Positions 1 through 8,592 of a DNA stretch of 64,000 bases are shown one piece after another (the stretch's first letter is position 1; each line of letters opens with the position of its first letter). Location: assembly GCF_900289045.1 (NCBI RefSeq), contig NZ_LT985188.1, positions 2,108,001-2,172,000 of the forward strand. The letters run 5' to 3'. The notes below the pieces were generated by a model. That model saw only the letters and a program-made list of their open reading frames with translations. It searched no databases and had not been told where the DNA came from. Origin of the DNA: Micropruina glycogenica (GTDB lineage: Bacteria > Actinomycetota > Actinomycetes > Propionibacteriales > Propionibacteriaceae). A program made the position numbers and the translations under genes.

Positions 1-488
1 GGCACGGCTGCACCGCGGTGCAGGTAGCCGTAACCGGTGTGCGGGCTGGTCGGCACCACGCCCAGGGTGACCAGCGCCTGCGCGTCACCCTCGGCCACGT
101 CGAAGGCCTGTGCGAGCGCGTCGGTGAACACCGCCACCGGTTCGATCAACTGGTCGGCGGTCACCTGCGCGATCACCGCGTCGGGGTCGCGGGCGGCGAT
201 CACCGCGGCGGGCCAGGCCACCGCGTTCAGCGAGTCGCGGCCCTCGGGTTCGCCCAGAATGTTGGCCTCGGGCAGTTCGGGCAGCTCGGCGCGCACCTGG
301 TCGGCGTAGGCGGCGCCGGTGCACACCAGCACCCGTTCGGGCGGCACCAGGCCGCCCAGCCGCTCGTAGGCGATGCGCAGCAACGAGCGTCCTTCGATCA
401 GGCGCAGCAGTTGCTTGGGGGTGCCCTTGCGCGACAAGGGCCACAACCGGGTGCCCGAACCGCCGGCCATGATCACCGCGAACCGCAT
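1..488 (-). CDS. manC: Mannose-1-phosphate guanylyltransferase, N-terminal part
   Basis: Makes GDP-mannose from mannose-1-phosphate and GTP for glycan synthesis. Reading the minus strand from ATG at 488 gives a protein beginning MRFAVIMAGGSGTRLWPLSR, the nucleotidyltransferase signature (GGSGTRLWPLSR) followed by PKQLL, both diagnostic of the mannose-1-phosphate guanylyltransferase family. A conserved VTADQLI segment follows at about residue 110 (family form PADH). About 162 residues are present; the C-terminal half lies outside the window. The TIGR03089 gene on the other strand starts 211 bases away, so this is the first gene of a leftward unit. Confident in family; whether it is the short or the bifunctional form cannot be seen. 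Confidence 0.9.
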   Translation of the reverse strand, partial: MRFAVIMAGGSGTRLWPLSRKGTPKQLLRLIEGRSLLRIAYERLGGLVPPERVLVCTGAAYADQVRAELPELPEANILGEPEGRDSLNAVAWPAAVIAARDPDAVIAQVTADQLIEPVAVFTDALAQAFDVAEGDAQALVTLGVVPTSPHTGYGYLHRGAAV

Positions 489-698
489 GGCCTGACGATA
501 TCGCCCGGCTTGCGTCTAGTCGCCGACCCCTGCTGTGTCGAACACGAGCGAGTCGCCGCTCGAGCTGGTCATCGCCGGCCGGTGGAGCGTGCGCTGGTCG
601 AGCTCGTCGAGACCCCGGCATCTCAGGTCAGAGCTTCCGGCGTTCGCCGGAATGTCGACAGCGCTGGCCGAGCTCGACCGACGCATAGGATCTGCCGA
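489..698. repeat. Intergenic region with one copy each of repeat families A and B
   Basis: The divergent spacer holds a family A repeat (GCTGGTCGAGCTCGTCGAGA core at about 591-616) and a family B palindrome (TTCCGGCGTTCGCCGGAA core at about 633-650). Both families recur in intergenic DNA throughout the window. No small gene is seen here. Confidence 0.7.
686..691 (+). promoter_or_regulatory. -10 box TAGGAT, probable leaderless promoter
   Basis: TAGGAT ends 7 bases before the ATG at 699, so transcription should begin at or next to the start codon. No Shine-Dalgarno sequence is present. Confidence 0.55.
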
Positions 699-1391
699 AT
701 GGACGTTCCCGCCGCTCTCGCCGCCCTGCAGCGCCGTGCCCGCACCGAGGGCGCCGAGCCGCTGCTCACCCACTACGACCTGGCCGGCGGCGGGCGCACC
801 GAGCTCAGCGTGGCCACCTTCGCCAACTGGGTGAACAAGACCGCGAACCTGATCGAGGACGTCGGCGCGGACGCAGGGCAGGTGGGGCTGCCGCTGGCCA
901 CCAGCCGTCCGGGGCACTGGATGACGTTGATCTGGCCGTTGGCGGCCTGGCAGCGCGAGTGCACGGTCAGCCCGTCCGCCGATCACGCCGACGTCGCGGT
1001 GGTGGGGCCGGACGACTCGCAGCCGATCGTGCCCGGCGCCACGTTCGCCTGCTCGCTGCACCCGCTCGGGCTCGGGCTGCGCGACCTGCCACCGGGTGTG
1101 CTCGACTACACCACCGAGGCGCTCGCCCAGCCCGACCGGGCCGGAACACTGCCGTCCGGGCCCAACGCGCCGGCCTGGATCGACGGCGCGACCGTGCTGT
1201 CGCACGCCGAGGTCGCCGACGTGACGCCCGTGGCCGAGCGCGTACTGGTGCGGCCGTCGGACGCCCTGGGCACGTTGCGGGCCGCTCTGATCGCGCCGCT
1301 GCTGGGCGGCGGGTCGGCGGTCGTGGTCGAGGGTGACGCCGACGACGCGCGGGTCGAGGCGGTCAGGGTGGCCGAGCGCTGCGTGGAATGA
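699..1391 (+). CDS. TIGR03089 family protein (AMP-binding-like, actinobacterial)
   Basis: A 230-residue protein of the actinobacterial TIGR03089 family, related to the N-terminal region of acyl-CoA synthetases but much shorter and without the full adenylation motifs; its function is unknown. The reading frame is open far upstream, but the ATG at 699 is preceded by a -10 box and matches the family's usual start (MDVPAALAALQRRA). The segment ATSRPGHWMTLIWPLAAWQR resembles the part of AMP-binding enzymes where a ligand and wall residues meet. The gene lies next to an LCP gene, the same neighbourhood as I recall for Rv3267-Rv3268 in M. tuberculosis. Family call fairly sure; function unassigned. 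Confidence 0.75.
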   Translation: MDVPAALAALQRRARTEGAEPLLTHYDLAGGGRTELSVATFANWVNKTANLIEDVGADAGQVGLPLATSRPGHWMTLIWPLAAWQRECTVSPSADHADVAVVGPDDSQPIVPGATFACSLHPLGLGLRDLPPGVLDYTTEALAQPDRAGTLPSGPNAPAWIDGATVLSHAEVADVTPVAERVLVRPSDALGTLRAALIAPLLGGGSAVVVEGDADDARVEAVRVAERCVE

Positions 1392-1398
1392 TGGCGGG

Positions 1399-2271
1399 GT
1401 GATCGCCCCGCTTCCCTCGCCCCGTTTTTCGCGCCGCGCCGGGCTGTGCGCCCTGGGCGGCGCGCTCCTGCTGGCGGGCTGCAGCAACGCCGCCTCGGTA
1501 CCCACCCCGACCGCGTCGCCCACCGGGTCGATTCGCGACCAGTTGCAGTCGGCGATCGGCACCATCGCGGCCGGGCAGGACAAGCTGGGTGTCGCCGTGC
1601 TCGACCTGCGCAGCGGCGCGAGCTGGAACCTTCGCGGCGACTGGGCGTGCCAGAGCGCGTCAATGGCCAAGCCGATGATCGTGTCGATGGCGCTGCGCAA
1701 AGCCGCCGCCGACAAGCTGCAACAGCCGTTGCCGCCCGAGCAGGACGCGCAGGCCAACAAGGCGATCAAGAACTCCGACAACGACGCGGCCGACGCGCTG
1801 TGGCCCTGGGCGGGCGCTCGGCCGGCCTATGACGCGCTCGCCAAGGACCTGAAGCTCGCCAACACCCACAGCGCCCCCCTGAAGGACTTCTGGAGCTGGA
1901 CCTGGACCACGCCGTTGGATCAGTTGTCGTTCATGCACCAATTGGTGAGGGGCGACACCACGGCGCTCACCGACGCCCAGCGCAGCTATCTGCTGGGGTT
2001 GATGGGCCAGGTGCAGGACGATCAGACCTGGGGGGTCGGCTTTCCCAAGAGCGGCACCGTGCAGGTCGAGATGAAGAACGGCTGGGTGCAGTTCCAGTCC
2101 ACCGACAACCTGTGGGCGGTGAACTCGATCGGGCACGTGTCGGGCGACGGCCGCGACTACCTGCTCACCATGATGGGCCGCTACCCCACCTTCGATGCGG
2201 GCAAGGCGTACTGCAACGCGATCGGCGACTGGGTGTTCCGCATTCTCGGTTCCGGCGAGCTGCAGAAGTAG
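1399..2271 (+). CDS. Beta-lactamase-like serine hydrolase lipoprotein
   Basis: A 290-residue exported lipoprotein with a class A beta-lactamase/penicillin-recognising fold. The GTG start gives a twin-arginine-containing signal (FSRRAG) and a lipobox LLAGC with Cys28 as lipidation site. SMAK at residues 88-91 is the S-x-x-K active-site motif, and a SDN motif appears in KNSDNDAADALW. A KTG-like third motif is not obvious, though KSGTVQVEMKNGW may hold it. Related actinobacterial proteins are annotated as serine hydrolases; a true beta-lactamase role is not shown. The start lies 7 bases after the TGA of the upstream gene, so the two probably form one transcript. Confidence 0.75.
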   Translation: MIAPLPSPRFSRRAGLCALGGALLLAGCSNAASVPTPTASPTGSIRDQLQSAIGTIAAGQDKLGVAVLDLRSGASWNLRGDWACQSASMAKPMIVSMALRKAAADKLQQPLPPEQDAQANKAIKNSDNDAADALWPWAGARPAYDALAKDLKLANTHSAPLKDFWSWTWTTPLDQLSFMHQLVRGDTTALTDAQRSYLLGLMGQVQDDQTWGVGFPKSGTVQVEMKNGWVQFQSTDNLWAVNSIGHVSGDGRDYLLTMMGRYPTFDAGKAYCNAIGDWVFRILGSGELQK

Positions 2272-2280
2272 CCGCACCCG

Positions 2281-2352
2281 CCGGTCGAGCGTGTCGAGAC
2301 CGCGGTTGGACGAGACCTCGTCCACGGGGTTTCGACAAGCTCAACCAGCGAC
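2281..2352. repeat. Family A repeat pair in a convergent spacer
   Basis: Two copies in inverted orientation (GGTCGAGCGTGTCGAGACC at 2282-2300 and TTTCGACAAGCTCAACCAGC at 2330-2349) fill the gap between convergent genes. A transcript end could form here because the arms are partly complementary. Confidence 0.65.
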
Positions 2353-2355
2353 GGC

Positions 2356-3837
2356 TCAGCTGACGGTGCAGACGCTGTCGAGGTCGTCGGTCTGCGTCTT
2401 CGACTTGGCCGGGGTGGACGCCGCCGGGCTGGACGACCCACTCGGACTAGCCGTCGCACTGGCGGCGGGTTTGTCGGACGCGTTCTCGGACGCCTTCAGC
2501 TTGTCGGCCACGATCTGCCGAATGCGCGGGAAGTCGGGCTTCACCGGCTTGATCAGCGGCGGCGCGAAGTTGACGCTGCTGAGCGGCAGCGAACGGCCCT
2601 TGGCGGCCAGGTCGAGCAGGGTGCCGATCTGCGAGGTGGGCAGGTCGGTCGACACGATCTCTTCGCCGGCCTTGGCGATCTCTTGGAACTTGGTCAGCAC
2701 GGTGGTCGGGTTGAGTTGCTTGACCATCGCGTTCAGCACGCATTTCTGCCGCGACATGCGCTCGTAGTCGGTCGAACCCTCGCGCGAGCGGGCGAACCAC
2801 AACGCGTTGTAGCCGTCGAGATGCAGGTTCTTGCCCGGCCCGATGTAGCCCTTGATCGGGTACTTGCGGCCGGTGGTCAGGTCGGTGCCGCCGCCGATCG
2901 GCACCTTGCGCGCCACGTCGAGGGTGATGCCGCCGACGGCGTCGATCAGGGCCTGGAAGCCCTTGAGGTCGACCAGCGCGTAGTAGTTGATGTCGAGACC
3001 CAGAATGTTGCCGACGACCTCTTTGGTGGCCTGCACGCCGGGGTTCTTCACGCCCGGGTAGAGGTTCTTGTGGTTCATCGCCAGCGTGTACACGGCATTG
3101 AGCAGGCAGGATTGGTCTTGGCACCAGTAGCCGTTGGGGTACAGCTTCTTCAGCGGCGAGCTGTCGGGAAACGGTGCCCACTGCAGGTTGCGGGGCAGGC
3201 TGAACAGCACGGTGCGGCCGGTGTCGGCGTCGATGCTGGCCACGATCATGGTGTCGGGCCGCAGGCCTTCGCGGTCGGCGCCCGCGTCGCCGCCGAGCAG
3301 CAGCACGTTGTAGCGCCCGGCGCTGGTTTCGGCCTTGCCGCCGCCGGTGAACACGTTGCCGACCAACCGGCGCTGCGCCTCGAAGGCGTTCGAGAGCGTC
3401 CACGAGCCCCAGCCGACCGCCAGCGCGAGGGCGAAGGCGACGGCGGGCACGATCCATTTACCGGCGGTCGACATCGCGGACGGGTTGGCGATGCGCCACG
3501 CGTTGACGAACAACAGCGCCCAGCCCAGCCCGAGGGCAAGTGCCGCCCAGCGCAGCACGGTGAGCGTGATCGGGTTGGCGTACAACCCGATCGCGAACGC
3601 GCGGGTCGTCAGCAGCAGCACCACGAATACCAGGGCCAGACCGATCAGCGAGAACCAGACGCGCAGGGCCGCGCGGCCAAGGCGTTCGTTGCCGCCCACC
3701 AACTGAGCCGAACCGGGCACCACCAGCGTCATGCCCAGCAGGGTGAGCCCACGACGCAGCGCAATGCCCTGGCTGCGGGCCTGCGCCGGCGGCAGCGAAC
3801 TCTGCGCCTGAGCACGAGGAGAGGTGGTGACGGTCAC
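2356..3837 (-). CDS. LytR-CpsA-Psr (LCP) family cell-wall glycopolymer ligase
   Basis: LCP enzymes transfer undecaprenyl-linked glycopolymers onto peptidoglycan at the outer membrane face. From the GTG at 3837 the protein has 493 residues: an N-terminal stretch with three or four hydrophobic segments, then the extracytoplasmic LCP domain starting near NVLLLGGDAG and containing RPDTMIVASID, FSLPRNL, the VGGI segment and the conserved arginine-rich HLDGYNALWFARSREGSTDYERMSRQ. The C-terminus is a low-complexity Ser/Ala/Pro tail ending in a Cys-containing CTVS. The gene could start 18 codons earlier; the GTG is preferred because a -10-like CAGACT lies 6 bases upstream. A good match to CpsA-type LCP proteins. 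Confidence 0.9.
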   Translation of the reverse strand: MTVTTSPRAQAQSSLPPAQARSQGIALRRGLTLLGMTLVVPGSAQLVGGNERLGRAALRVWFSLIGLALVFVVLLLTTRAFAIGLYANPITLTVLRWAALALGLGWALLFVNAWRIANPSAMSTAGKWIVPAVAFALALAVGWGSWTLSNAFEAQRRLVGNVFTGGGKAETSAGRYNVLLLGGDAGADREGLRPDTMIVASIDADTGRTVLFSLPRNLQWAPFPDSSPLKKLYPNGYWCQDQSCLLNAVYTLAMNHKNLYPGVKNPGVQATKEVVGNILGLDINYYALVDLKGFQALIDAVGGITLDVARKVPIGGGTDLTTGRKYPIKGYIGPGKNLHLDGYNALWFARSREGSTDYERMSRQKCVLNAMVKQLNPTTVLTKFQEIAKAGEEIVSTDLPTSQIGTLLDLAAKGRSLPLSSVNFAPPLIKPVKPDFPRIRQIVADKLKASENASDKPAASATASPSGSSSPAASTPAKSKTQTDDLDSVCTVS

Positions 3838-4014
3838 CGAACCAGTCTGCCGCGCACGATCAACCTGACCCGGTCGGCTCGCCGGTGACACCTATGGACG
3901 GGCAGGGGTTCGCTTTGTGCGTCTCGGTTGGGGACGGTGCCGACCGGTTCGAGATCCCGACGTCCGCCCCGGGATGAGGTTCTGCTTTCCGGCTGCGGAC
4001 GCCGTTGACGCTGG

Positions 4015-4506
4015 TCACTGCCCGCGGACGGCGGCACCCTTCGCGCGCGCGGCATCGCGCAGCTGCGCCTGAAAGTCGACCATGGCCGCCTGCACCGCAT
4101 CGTCGGCGACGCCCAGAATGCGCACCGCCAGCAGCCCCGCGTTACGGGCGTTGCCGACCGCCACCGTGGCCACCGGCACGCCGGCGGGCATCTGCACGAT
4201 CGAGAGCAGAGAGTCCATGCCGTCGAGGTACTTCAGGGGCACCGGAACGCCGATCACCGGCAGCGGGGTCAGCGCGGCGAGCATGCCGGGCAGGTGCGCC
4301 GCTCCCCCGGCTCCGGCGATGACCACCTTCAGCCCGCGGGTGTGGGCGGCTCGACCCCACGCCACCATGTCTTCGGGCATGCGGTGCGCCGACACCACGT
4401 CGGCCTCGTAGGGCACGCCGAACTCAGCGCACGCGTCGGCGGCGGCCTTCATCACCGGCCAGTCCGAATCGGACCCCATCACGATGCCCACCAGCGGCTC
4501 TGCCAT
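4015..4506 (-). CDS. purE: 5-(carboxyamino)imidazole ribonucleotide mutase
   Basis: Converts N5-CAIR to CAIR in de novo purine synthesis. The 163-residue length and the N-terminal [13 protein letters not shown] are typical of class I Pur[11 protein letters not shown] and [12 protein letters not shown] are the substrate-binding segments. Its ATG shares one base with the purK stop codon (TGATG), so the pair is translationally coupled; a GTG one codon earlier is possible. The 3' flank (3838-4014) holds only a degenerate family B repeat near 3954-3978. Confidence 0.96.
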   Translation of the reverse strand: MAEPLVGIVMGSDSDWPVMKAAADACAEFGVPYEADVVSAHRMPEDMVAWGRAAHTRGLKVVIAGAGGAAHLPGMLAALTPLPVIGVPVPLKYLDGMDSLLSIVQMPAGVPVATVAVGNARNAGLLAVRILGVADDAVQAAMVDFQAQLRDAARAKGAAVRGQ

Positions 4507-5660
4507 CACTGCCCCTCACTGTCGTCTCGGCCCATCAGGTGATCGGCGGCTGCCTGCGCCCGCGCCCGCACGTCGGCGGCGTCGTCACCGACCACGGTGA
4601 CGTGACCGACCTTGCGTCCCGGCACGACGCTCTTGCCGTAGAGCTGCACCCGGGCGCGGGGCTCGGCGGCGAGCACCTCCGCCGACGCCGCCAGCAGATC
4701 GTCGCGCGCACCGCCCAGCACGTTCACCATCGCCGCCCGGGGCTGCCTCGCGTCGGTGGGCCCCAGCGGCAGGTCGGCCACGGCCCGCAGGTGGTTCTCG
4801 AACTGTGAGGTGTGCGCGCCGTCGATGCTCCAGTGCCCCGTGTTGTGCGGTCTCATGGCCAACTCGTTGACCACCACGGTGCCGTCCGCGCGTTGCATGA
4901 GTTCGACGGCGAGAATGCCGGTGACGTCCAACTCGGCCGCGATGCGCAGCGCGAGCCGTTCGATCTCGTCCGCCTGGGTGGCGCTCAGGTCGGGCGCGGG
5001 GGTGAACGTGTGGGTGCAGATGCCGTCGGTCTGCACGGTCTCGGTGACCGGGTACACCCGCTCTTCACCAGAGGGACGCCGCGCCACCAGCACACTGAGC
5101 TCACGGGTGAAGTCGATGAACTCCTCGGCGAGAATGCGCACGCCGGGCTTGAGGTCGGCGAACGGTTCGGCGGACTGCTCGGGGCCGTGCAGCTTCCACA
5201 CACCCTTGCCGTCGTAGCCGCCGCGGGAGGTCTTGGCGATCACCGGCCAGCCCATGCGGTCACCGAAGGCGATCAACTCGTCGTGATCGGCAACCACGGC
5301 GAAAACCGGGCACGGCACCCCCAGGGCGCTCAGCCGTTCGCGCATCACCACCTTGTCCTGCGCGTGCACCAGCGCGTCGGGCCCCGGGTGCACACCCTTG
5401 CCGCGCTCGAGCAGCCCGCGCAGAATCGGCTGCGGCACGTGCTCGTGATCGAAGGTGATCACGTCGCAGCGCTCAGCGAAGGCGTAGACGGTCTCGGCAT
5501 CGGTGTAGTCGCCCACCGTCACGTCGGCGACCACCTGGGCGGCAGAGACGTCCGGGCCCTCGGCGAGCAGTGCGATACGCACGCCGAGGGGAATGCTGGC
5601 GGCATGCATCATGCGAGCCAGTTGCCCGCCGCCGATGATGCCGATGGTTCGCACGGTCAC
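4506..5660 (-). CDS. purK: 5-(carboxyamino)imidazole ribonucleotide synthase
   Basis: ATP-grasp enzyme that carboxylates AIR to N5-CAIR, feeding PurE directly downstream. It has 384 residues with the N-terminal [12 protein letters not shown] nucleotide-fold signature, the ATP-grasp core ([19 protein letters not shown]) and the late motif [18 protein letters not shown]. The GTG start is fixed by a -10 box (TAGGGT) ending 7 bases upstream. First gene of the purK-purE operon. Confidence 0.96.
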   Translation of the reverse strand: MTVRTIGIIGGGQLARMMHAASIPLGVRIALLAEGPDVSAAQVVADVTVGDYTDAETVYAFAERCDVITFDHEHVPQPILRGLLERGKGVHPGPDALVHAQDKVVMRERLSALGVPCPVFAVVADHDELIAFGDRMGWPVIAKTSRGGYDGKGVWKLHGPEQSAEPFADLKPGVRILAEEFIDFTRELSVLVARRPSGEERVYPVTETVQTDGICTHTFTPAPDLSATQADEIERLALRIAAELDVTGILAVELMQRADGTVVVNELAMRPHNTGHWSIDGAHTSQFENHLRAVADLPLGPTDARQPRAAMVNVLGGARDDLLAASAEVLAAEPRARVQLYGKSVVPGRKVGHVTVVGDDAADVRARAQAAADHLMGRDDSEGQ

Positions 5661-5667
5661 AGGCCGA

Positions 5668-5673
5668 ACCCTA
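5668..5673 (-). promoter_or_regulatory. -10 box TAGGGT for purK
   Basis: Minus-strand TAGGGT ends 7 bases before the purK GTG, consistent with a leaderless purKE transcript. Confidence 0.55.
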
Positions 5674-5823
5674 GTGGGGCCTCACCCGGCGCACTCAACC
5701 GTTTCGCAGCGCGCGAACCTGTTCGGGGTTCGTACACCTGGGGCACCGGCAGCGGTGCCCGACGTGAATGGACGTCCGATCAGTGTGTGCTCGAAACCCC
5801 CGGTCGGGCGCGAGCCGCGGCAC

Positions 5824-5829
5824 TACCAT
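5824..5829 (+). promoter_or_regulatory. -10 box TACCAT
   Basis: TACCAT ends 7 bases before the ATG at 5837 and decides between that start and the ATG at 5828, which overlaps the box. Confidence 0.5.
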
Positions 5830-5836
5830 GAGGGCC

Positions 5837-6553
5837 ATGACCCGGCACATCGTGGCCATGGGCGGTGGCGGCTTCTCGATGTCGCAGTTCGGCGAACCCA
5901 CCGCTCTTGACCGTTACCTCGTTCACCTCACCGGCAAGGACCATCCGCTGGTCTGCTTCGCGCCCACCGCGTCGAGCGATGACCCGGCCTACATTCACAA
6001 GTTCCTCACCGCCTACGGCTCGCTCGGCGTACGCACCTCGGTGCTCACCCTCTGGACCGGTGCGGGTGAGTCGGTCGACCGGCTGGCCGAGGCCGATCTG
6101 CTGTTCGTGGGCGGCGGCAGCACGGTGAACCTGGTGGCGCTGTGGCAGGCGCACGGCGTCAGTGACATCGTTGCGCAGCGGTACGCCGAAGGTTCCCTGG
6201 TGCTGGCCGGCATCTCGGCGGGTGCGTGCTGCTGGTACCAGGGCTGCGTCACCGACAGCTTCGGCGACCTGCGCCCCTGGCGCGGCGGGCTGGGCCTGGT
6301 ACGCGGCAGCTTCTGCCCCCATCTGGACGGCGAACCCGAGCGCGACCCGATCTTCACCGCCGCGGTGGCCTCGGGCGACCTGCCCGACGGCTACGCCGCC
6401 GACGACGGTGCCGGGGTGCACTACGTGGACGGCGTGCCGGCCAACTTCATTGCCGAACGGAGCGGCCAGGTGGTGTACCGGGTGCTGCCCAACGACGTGC
6501 CCGGGCCCGCGGTGATCCGCGAAGCGCAAGAGATGGTGCTGCTGGCTCCCTGA
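5837..6553 (+). CDS. Peptidase E-like S51 family serine peptidase
   Basis: A 238-residue cytoplasmic protein of the S51 (dipeptidase E/cyanophycinase) fold. It shows the family glycine-rich elements VGGGSTVN and the nucleophile elbow GISAGACCW (Ser in S-A-G), followed by VTDSFGDLRP and FCPHLDGE, which supply candidate Asp and His residues. These match the Listeria Lmo0363/actinobacterial PepE-like branch rather than classical PepE. Substrate unknown. It stands alone, divergent from purK and convergent with the gtrA gene. Confidence 0.85.
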   Translation: MTRHIVAMGGGGFSMSQFGEPTALDRYLVHLTGKDHPLVCFAPTASSDDPAYIHKFLTAYGSLGVRTSVLTLWTGAGESVDRLAEADLLFVGGGSTVNLVALWQAHGVSDIVAQRYAEGSLVLAGISAGACCWYQGCVTDSFGDLRPWRGGLGLVRGSFCPHLDGEPERDPIFTAAVASGDLPDGYAADDGAGVHYVDGVPANFIAERSGQVVYRVLPNDVPGPAVIREAQEMVLLAP

Positions 6554-6610
6554 CCCCTCCATGCCGTCCGACATGACGGGACGCGCGTGCAGGGGGTTCG
6601 ACGAACTGGC

Positions 6611-7051
6611 TCAGCTCGCGGGCTTGAAGATCACCGTGCGCTGCACCACGAAGTTGACCGCCGTTGCCGTGCCCTGGGCGACCACGAACGACAGCAGCTG
6701 CGCCCAGGTCATCTTGGTCACGATCTCGGCACCCCCGGTGATCGACAGCAGCCACGGGTAGAGCACCACGAAGATGCCCACCTGCAGTACGAAGGTGATC
6801 GCATACAACGCCATCACCGCGGCGAATTTGCGGCGCGAGCCGTCGGACACGAAGGTCCAGCGGCGATTGATCAGGTAGGCGGTGGTGGTGCCGGCGATGA
6901 ACGACAGCACCTTGGCCGGCGCGTACCCCAGCCCGACCGCCATCAGGGCCACGAGCAGGCCGTAGTCGACCACTGCCGAGAGTCCACCGGTGATGACGAA
7001 GCGCACCAGTTGGGTGCGCAGCGCCGGCTGCGCGGGGCTGACGGCGCTCAC
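6611..7051 (-). CDS. GtrA family membrane protein
   Basis: A 146-residue membrane protein with four hydrophobic segments. GtrA-like proteins are proposed to move or present polyprenyl-phosphate sugars. The N-terminal FVITGGLSAVVDYGLL and the central FIAGTTTAYLINRRWTF are the family signature. Its GTG overlaps the stop codon of the PH-domain gene by GTGA, so they form one operon. As I recall, the same pair sits between purK and birA in M. tuberculosis (Rv3277-Rv3278c). Confidence 0.85.
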   Translation of the reverse strand: MSAVSPAQPALRTQLVRFVITGGLSAVVDYGLLVALMAVGLGYAPAKVLSFIAGTTTAYLINRRWTFVSDGSRRKFAAVMALYAITFVLQVGIFVVLYPWLLSITGGAEIVTKMTWAQLLSFVVAQGTATAVNFVVQRTVIFKPAS

Positions 7052-7542
7052 GCACGCACCCCGAACAACAGGTTCGAGATCGCCACGCCGACCTCTTCGA
7101 CCTTGGGAACATCGGTGAGCACCACGGGCGCCTCTGCCGAGGTGGTGAAGACCAGCGACCCACAGCCGAACACGCGATCAGACAGGCTGCGTTCGTAGGC
7201 CACGTTGGTGATGCGCGCCACCGGTACGTCGTGCCCGACCTTGTTCAGAATGCCCGCGCGGGTGATCAGCCGGTGGTTGGTGAGGGTGTAGGTGGTCGTA
7301 CGCCAGCGCAACAGCGGCAACACGTACGCCGGAATGGCGAACCCGACCGCCAGGGCCGTGGCCACCCAACCCGACCACGGACGCCACGACGCCGGCATCA
7401 CGCCGAACAGCACCCCACCCGCCGCGGCCAGCGCCAGCAGCCACAGGGTGGGGCCGATCAGCACCTTGCCGTGCGAGCGCAGGTGCAGAAGCTCGGTCTC
7501 ACCGGTTCCGAGCAACTTGGCGGGCAGTCCCATGACGTCCAT
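7048..7542 (-). CDS. PH domain-containing membrane protein
   Basis: A 164-residue protein with two membrane segments (about residues 28-47 and 55-77) followed by a bacterial PH (YdbS-like) domain: TTYTLTNHRLITRAGILNK, then VARITNVAYERSLSDRVFGCGS. The domain sits on the cytoplasmic side; no specific function is known. The ATG at 7542 is chosen; one three codons downstream is also possible. It is the upstream gene of the gtrA operon. Confidence 0.82.
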   Translation of the reverse strand: MDVMGLPAKLLGTGETELLHLRSHGKVLIGPTLWLLALAAAGGVLFGVMPASWRPWSGWVATALAVGFAIPAYVLPLLRWRTTTYTLTNHRLITRAGILNKVGHDVPVARITNVAYERSLSDRVFGCGSLVFTTSAEAPVVLTDVPKVEEVGVAISNLLFGVRA

Positions 7543-7597
7543 TATTGCGGGCCGCCGACACCCGCACGCTTTGGGTGCGGATGGTTCGATGGGCAGC

Positions 7598-8233
7598 ATG
7601 TCTGTGCCTCTCGTGGTGTTTCTGCACGGCCTCGGCCGAACCCCTCAGTTCTGGCAGGACCAGGTGAGCGCGCTGCCACCCGGTACCCGTGCGGTCGCGC
7701 CCTGGCTGGACGGCCTGCGCCCGGGTGGGTCCGACGGTTTCGAACTGACCCGGGCGGCCGATGCCGTACTCGGCCAACTGAACCGGTTCGGCGTCGATCA
7801 GGTGGCGCTGGTCGGGTCGGGGCTCGGGGCGTCCGTCGCAGTCGCAGCCGCGGGCCGCTCCCCCGCCGCGGTGTCGCACCTGGTGCTCACTGACCTGCTG
7901 CCGCGCACCGCGAAGCTCGCCGGCGGATTGCAGCGGCTGGCGGTGCGGGCGATGCCGACTGCGCAACTGGCCGAGGCCGGGCTCGATCGCGGCAAGATGC
8001 TGGCGATGATGAAGGCGTCCGCGAGCGTCGACCTGCGTGCGCTGCTGCCGCAGGTGACGGCGCAGACCCTGCTGCTGGGCGGTTCGGGCAATCCCGCCGG
8101 TGTCACGGCGGCCCGCGAACTGGCGGCCGGCATCGCCGGTGCCCGCGTCGAGGTGATCGGACGCGCCAGCGGCTCGGTGCCCACCGAGGCGCCACAGGAG
8201 TTCAACCAACTGCTCTACGACTTTCTCGCCTGA
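7598..8233 (+). CDS. Alpha/beta-hydrolase-fold protein lacking the catalytic triad
   Basis: A 211-residue protein with the alpha/beta-hydrolase layout: VVFLHGLG oxyanion region near residue 5, a nucleophile-elbow region, and the C-terminal EAPQEFNQLLYDFL. The expected triad is not visible. The elbow reads LVGSGLGAS where active enzymes have G-x-S-x-G, so the serine position is Gly; the acid loop reads GGSGNPAG, with Asn for Asp; and the His loop reads ASGSVPTEAP, with Ser for His. It may be a binding or structural pseudo-enzyme. The reading frame is intact. The ATG is preceded by TTCGAT 6 bases upstream. It lies 42 bases before the IS110 left boundary. Confidence 0.75.
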   Translation: MSVPLVVFLHGLGRTPQFWQDQVSALPPGTRAVAPWLDGLRPGGSDGFELTRAADAVLGQLNRFGVDQVALVGSGLGASVAVAAAGRSPAAVSHLVLTDLLPRTAKLAGGLQRLAVRAMPTAQLAEAGLDRGKMLAMMKASASVDLRALLPQVTAQTLLLGGSGNPAGVTAARELAAGIAGARVEVIGRASGSVPTEAPQEFNQLLYDFLA

Positions 8234-8339
8234 CCCACCGGTGACGAGACCCCACGAGGGTGGGGTCTCGACAAGCTGTGAGAGTTGGTGGTGGCTGGCC
8301 TGGGGCTAGCTGGCAGGGTGGTGGGACCGGTTGTTCGTG

Positions 8340-8510
8340 TGCGGGTCGTGACCCTTCGACAAGCTGACCGTCCGCAATTGTGCGGGGTGTCTTGGTCGAG
8401 ATCTGTCCGGCTCGTGCACGGAGAACCGGCCGACCATCCCGGCCCACTCGTTGGCCTGATAGAAGCCCGTCCCACCGCTTTGGCGGGGTGACCGATCACA
8501 GTAACGCCAC
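8340..8510 (+). ncRNA. Predicted IS110 bridge RNA
   Basis: The 5' non-coding region has two parallel hairpin modules. Module 1: TTCGACAAGCT (8355-8365), hairpin CCGCA-ATTG-TGCGG (8372-8385), GCGGGGTG (8382-8389), then CTTGGTCGAG (8391-8400). Ten bases of the first segment equal the left target flank, and the last nine bases of the final segment are the reverse complement of the right target flank CTCGACCAA. Module 2: ATAGAAGC (8459-8466) equals the element's right end at 9660-9667; then hairpin CCGC-TTTG-GCGG (8475-8486), GCGGGGTG (8483-8490) and TCACAG (8496-8501), the reverse complement of the left boundary CTGTGA. Both final segments end in AG exactly 11 bases after GCGGGGTG. This is the target-loop/donor-loop layout of IS621 bridge RNAs; the exact RNA ends are not visible. 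Confidence 0.8.
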
Positions 8511-8592
8511 GGGTGACTCTTTCCCCGGGATGGCCGCGCCGGTTCGACCGGCTCGATGCCCAACATCCCGAAAACAGGAGGCTCAGACACCG

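Noticed and set aside
18-698. An upstream extension of the TIGR03089 gene frame
   Set aside because: It would overlap the manC gene on the other strand and cross two repeats; the -10 box and family start favour 699.
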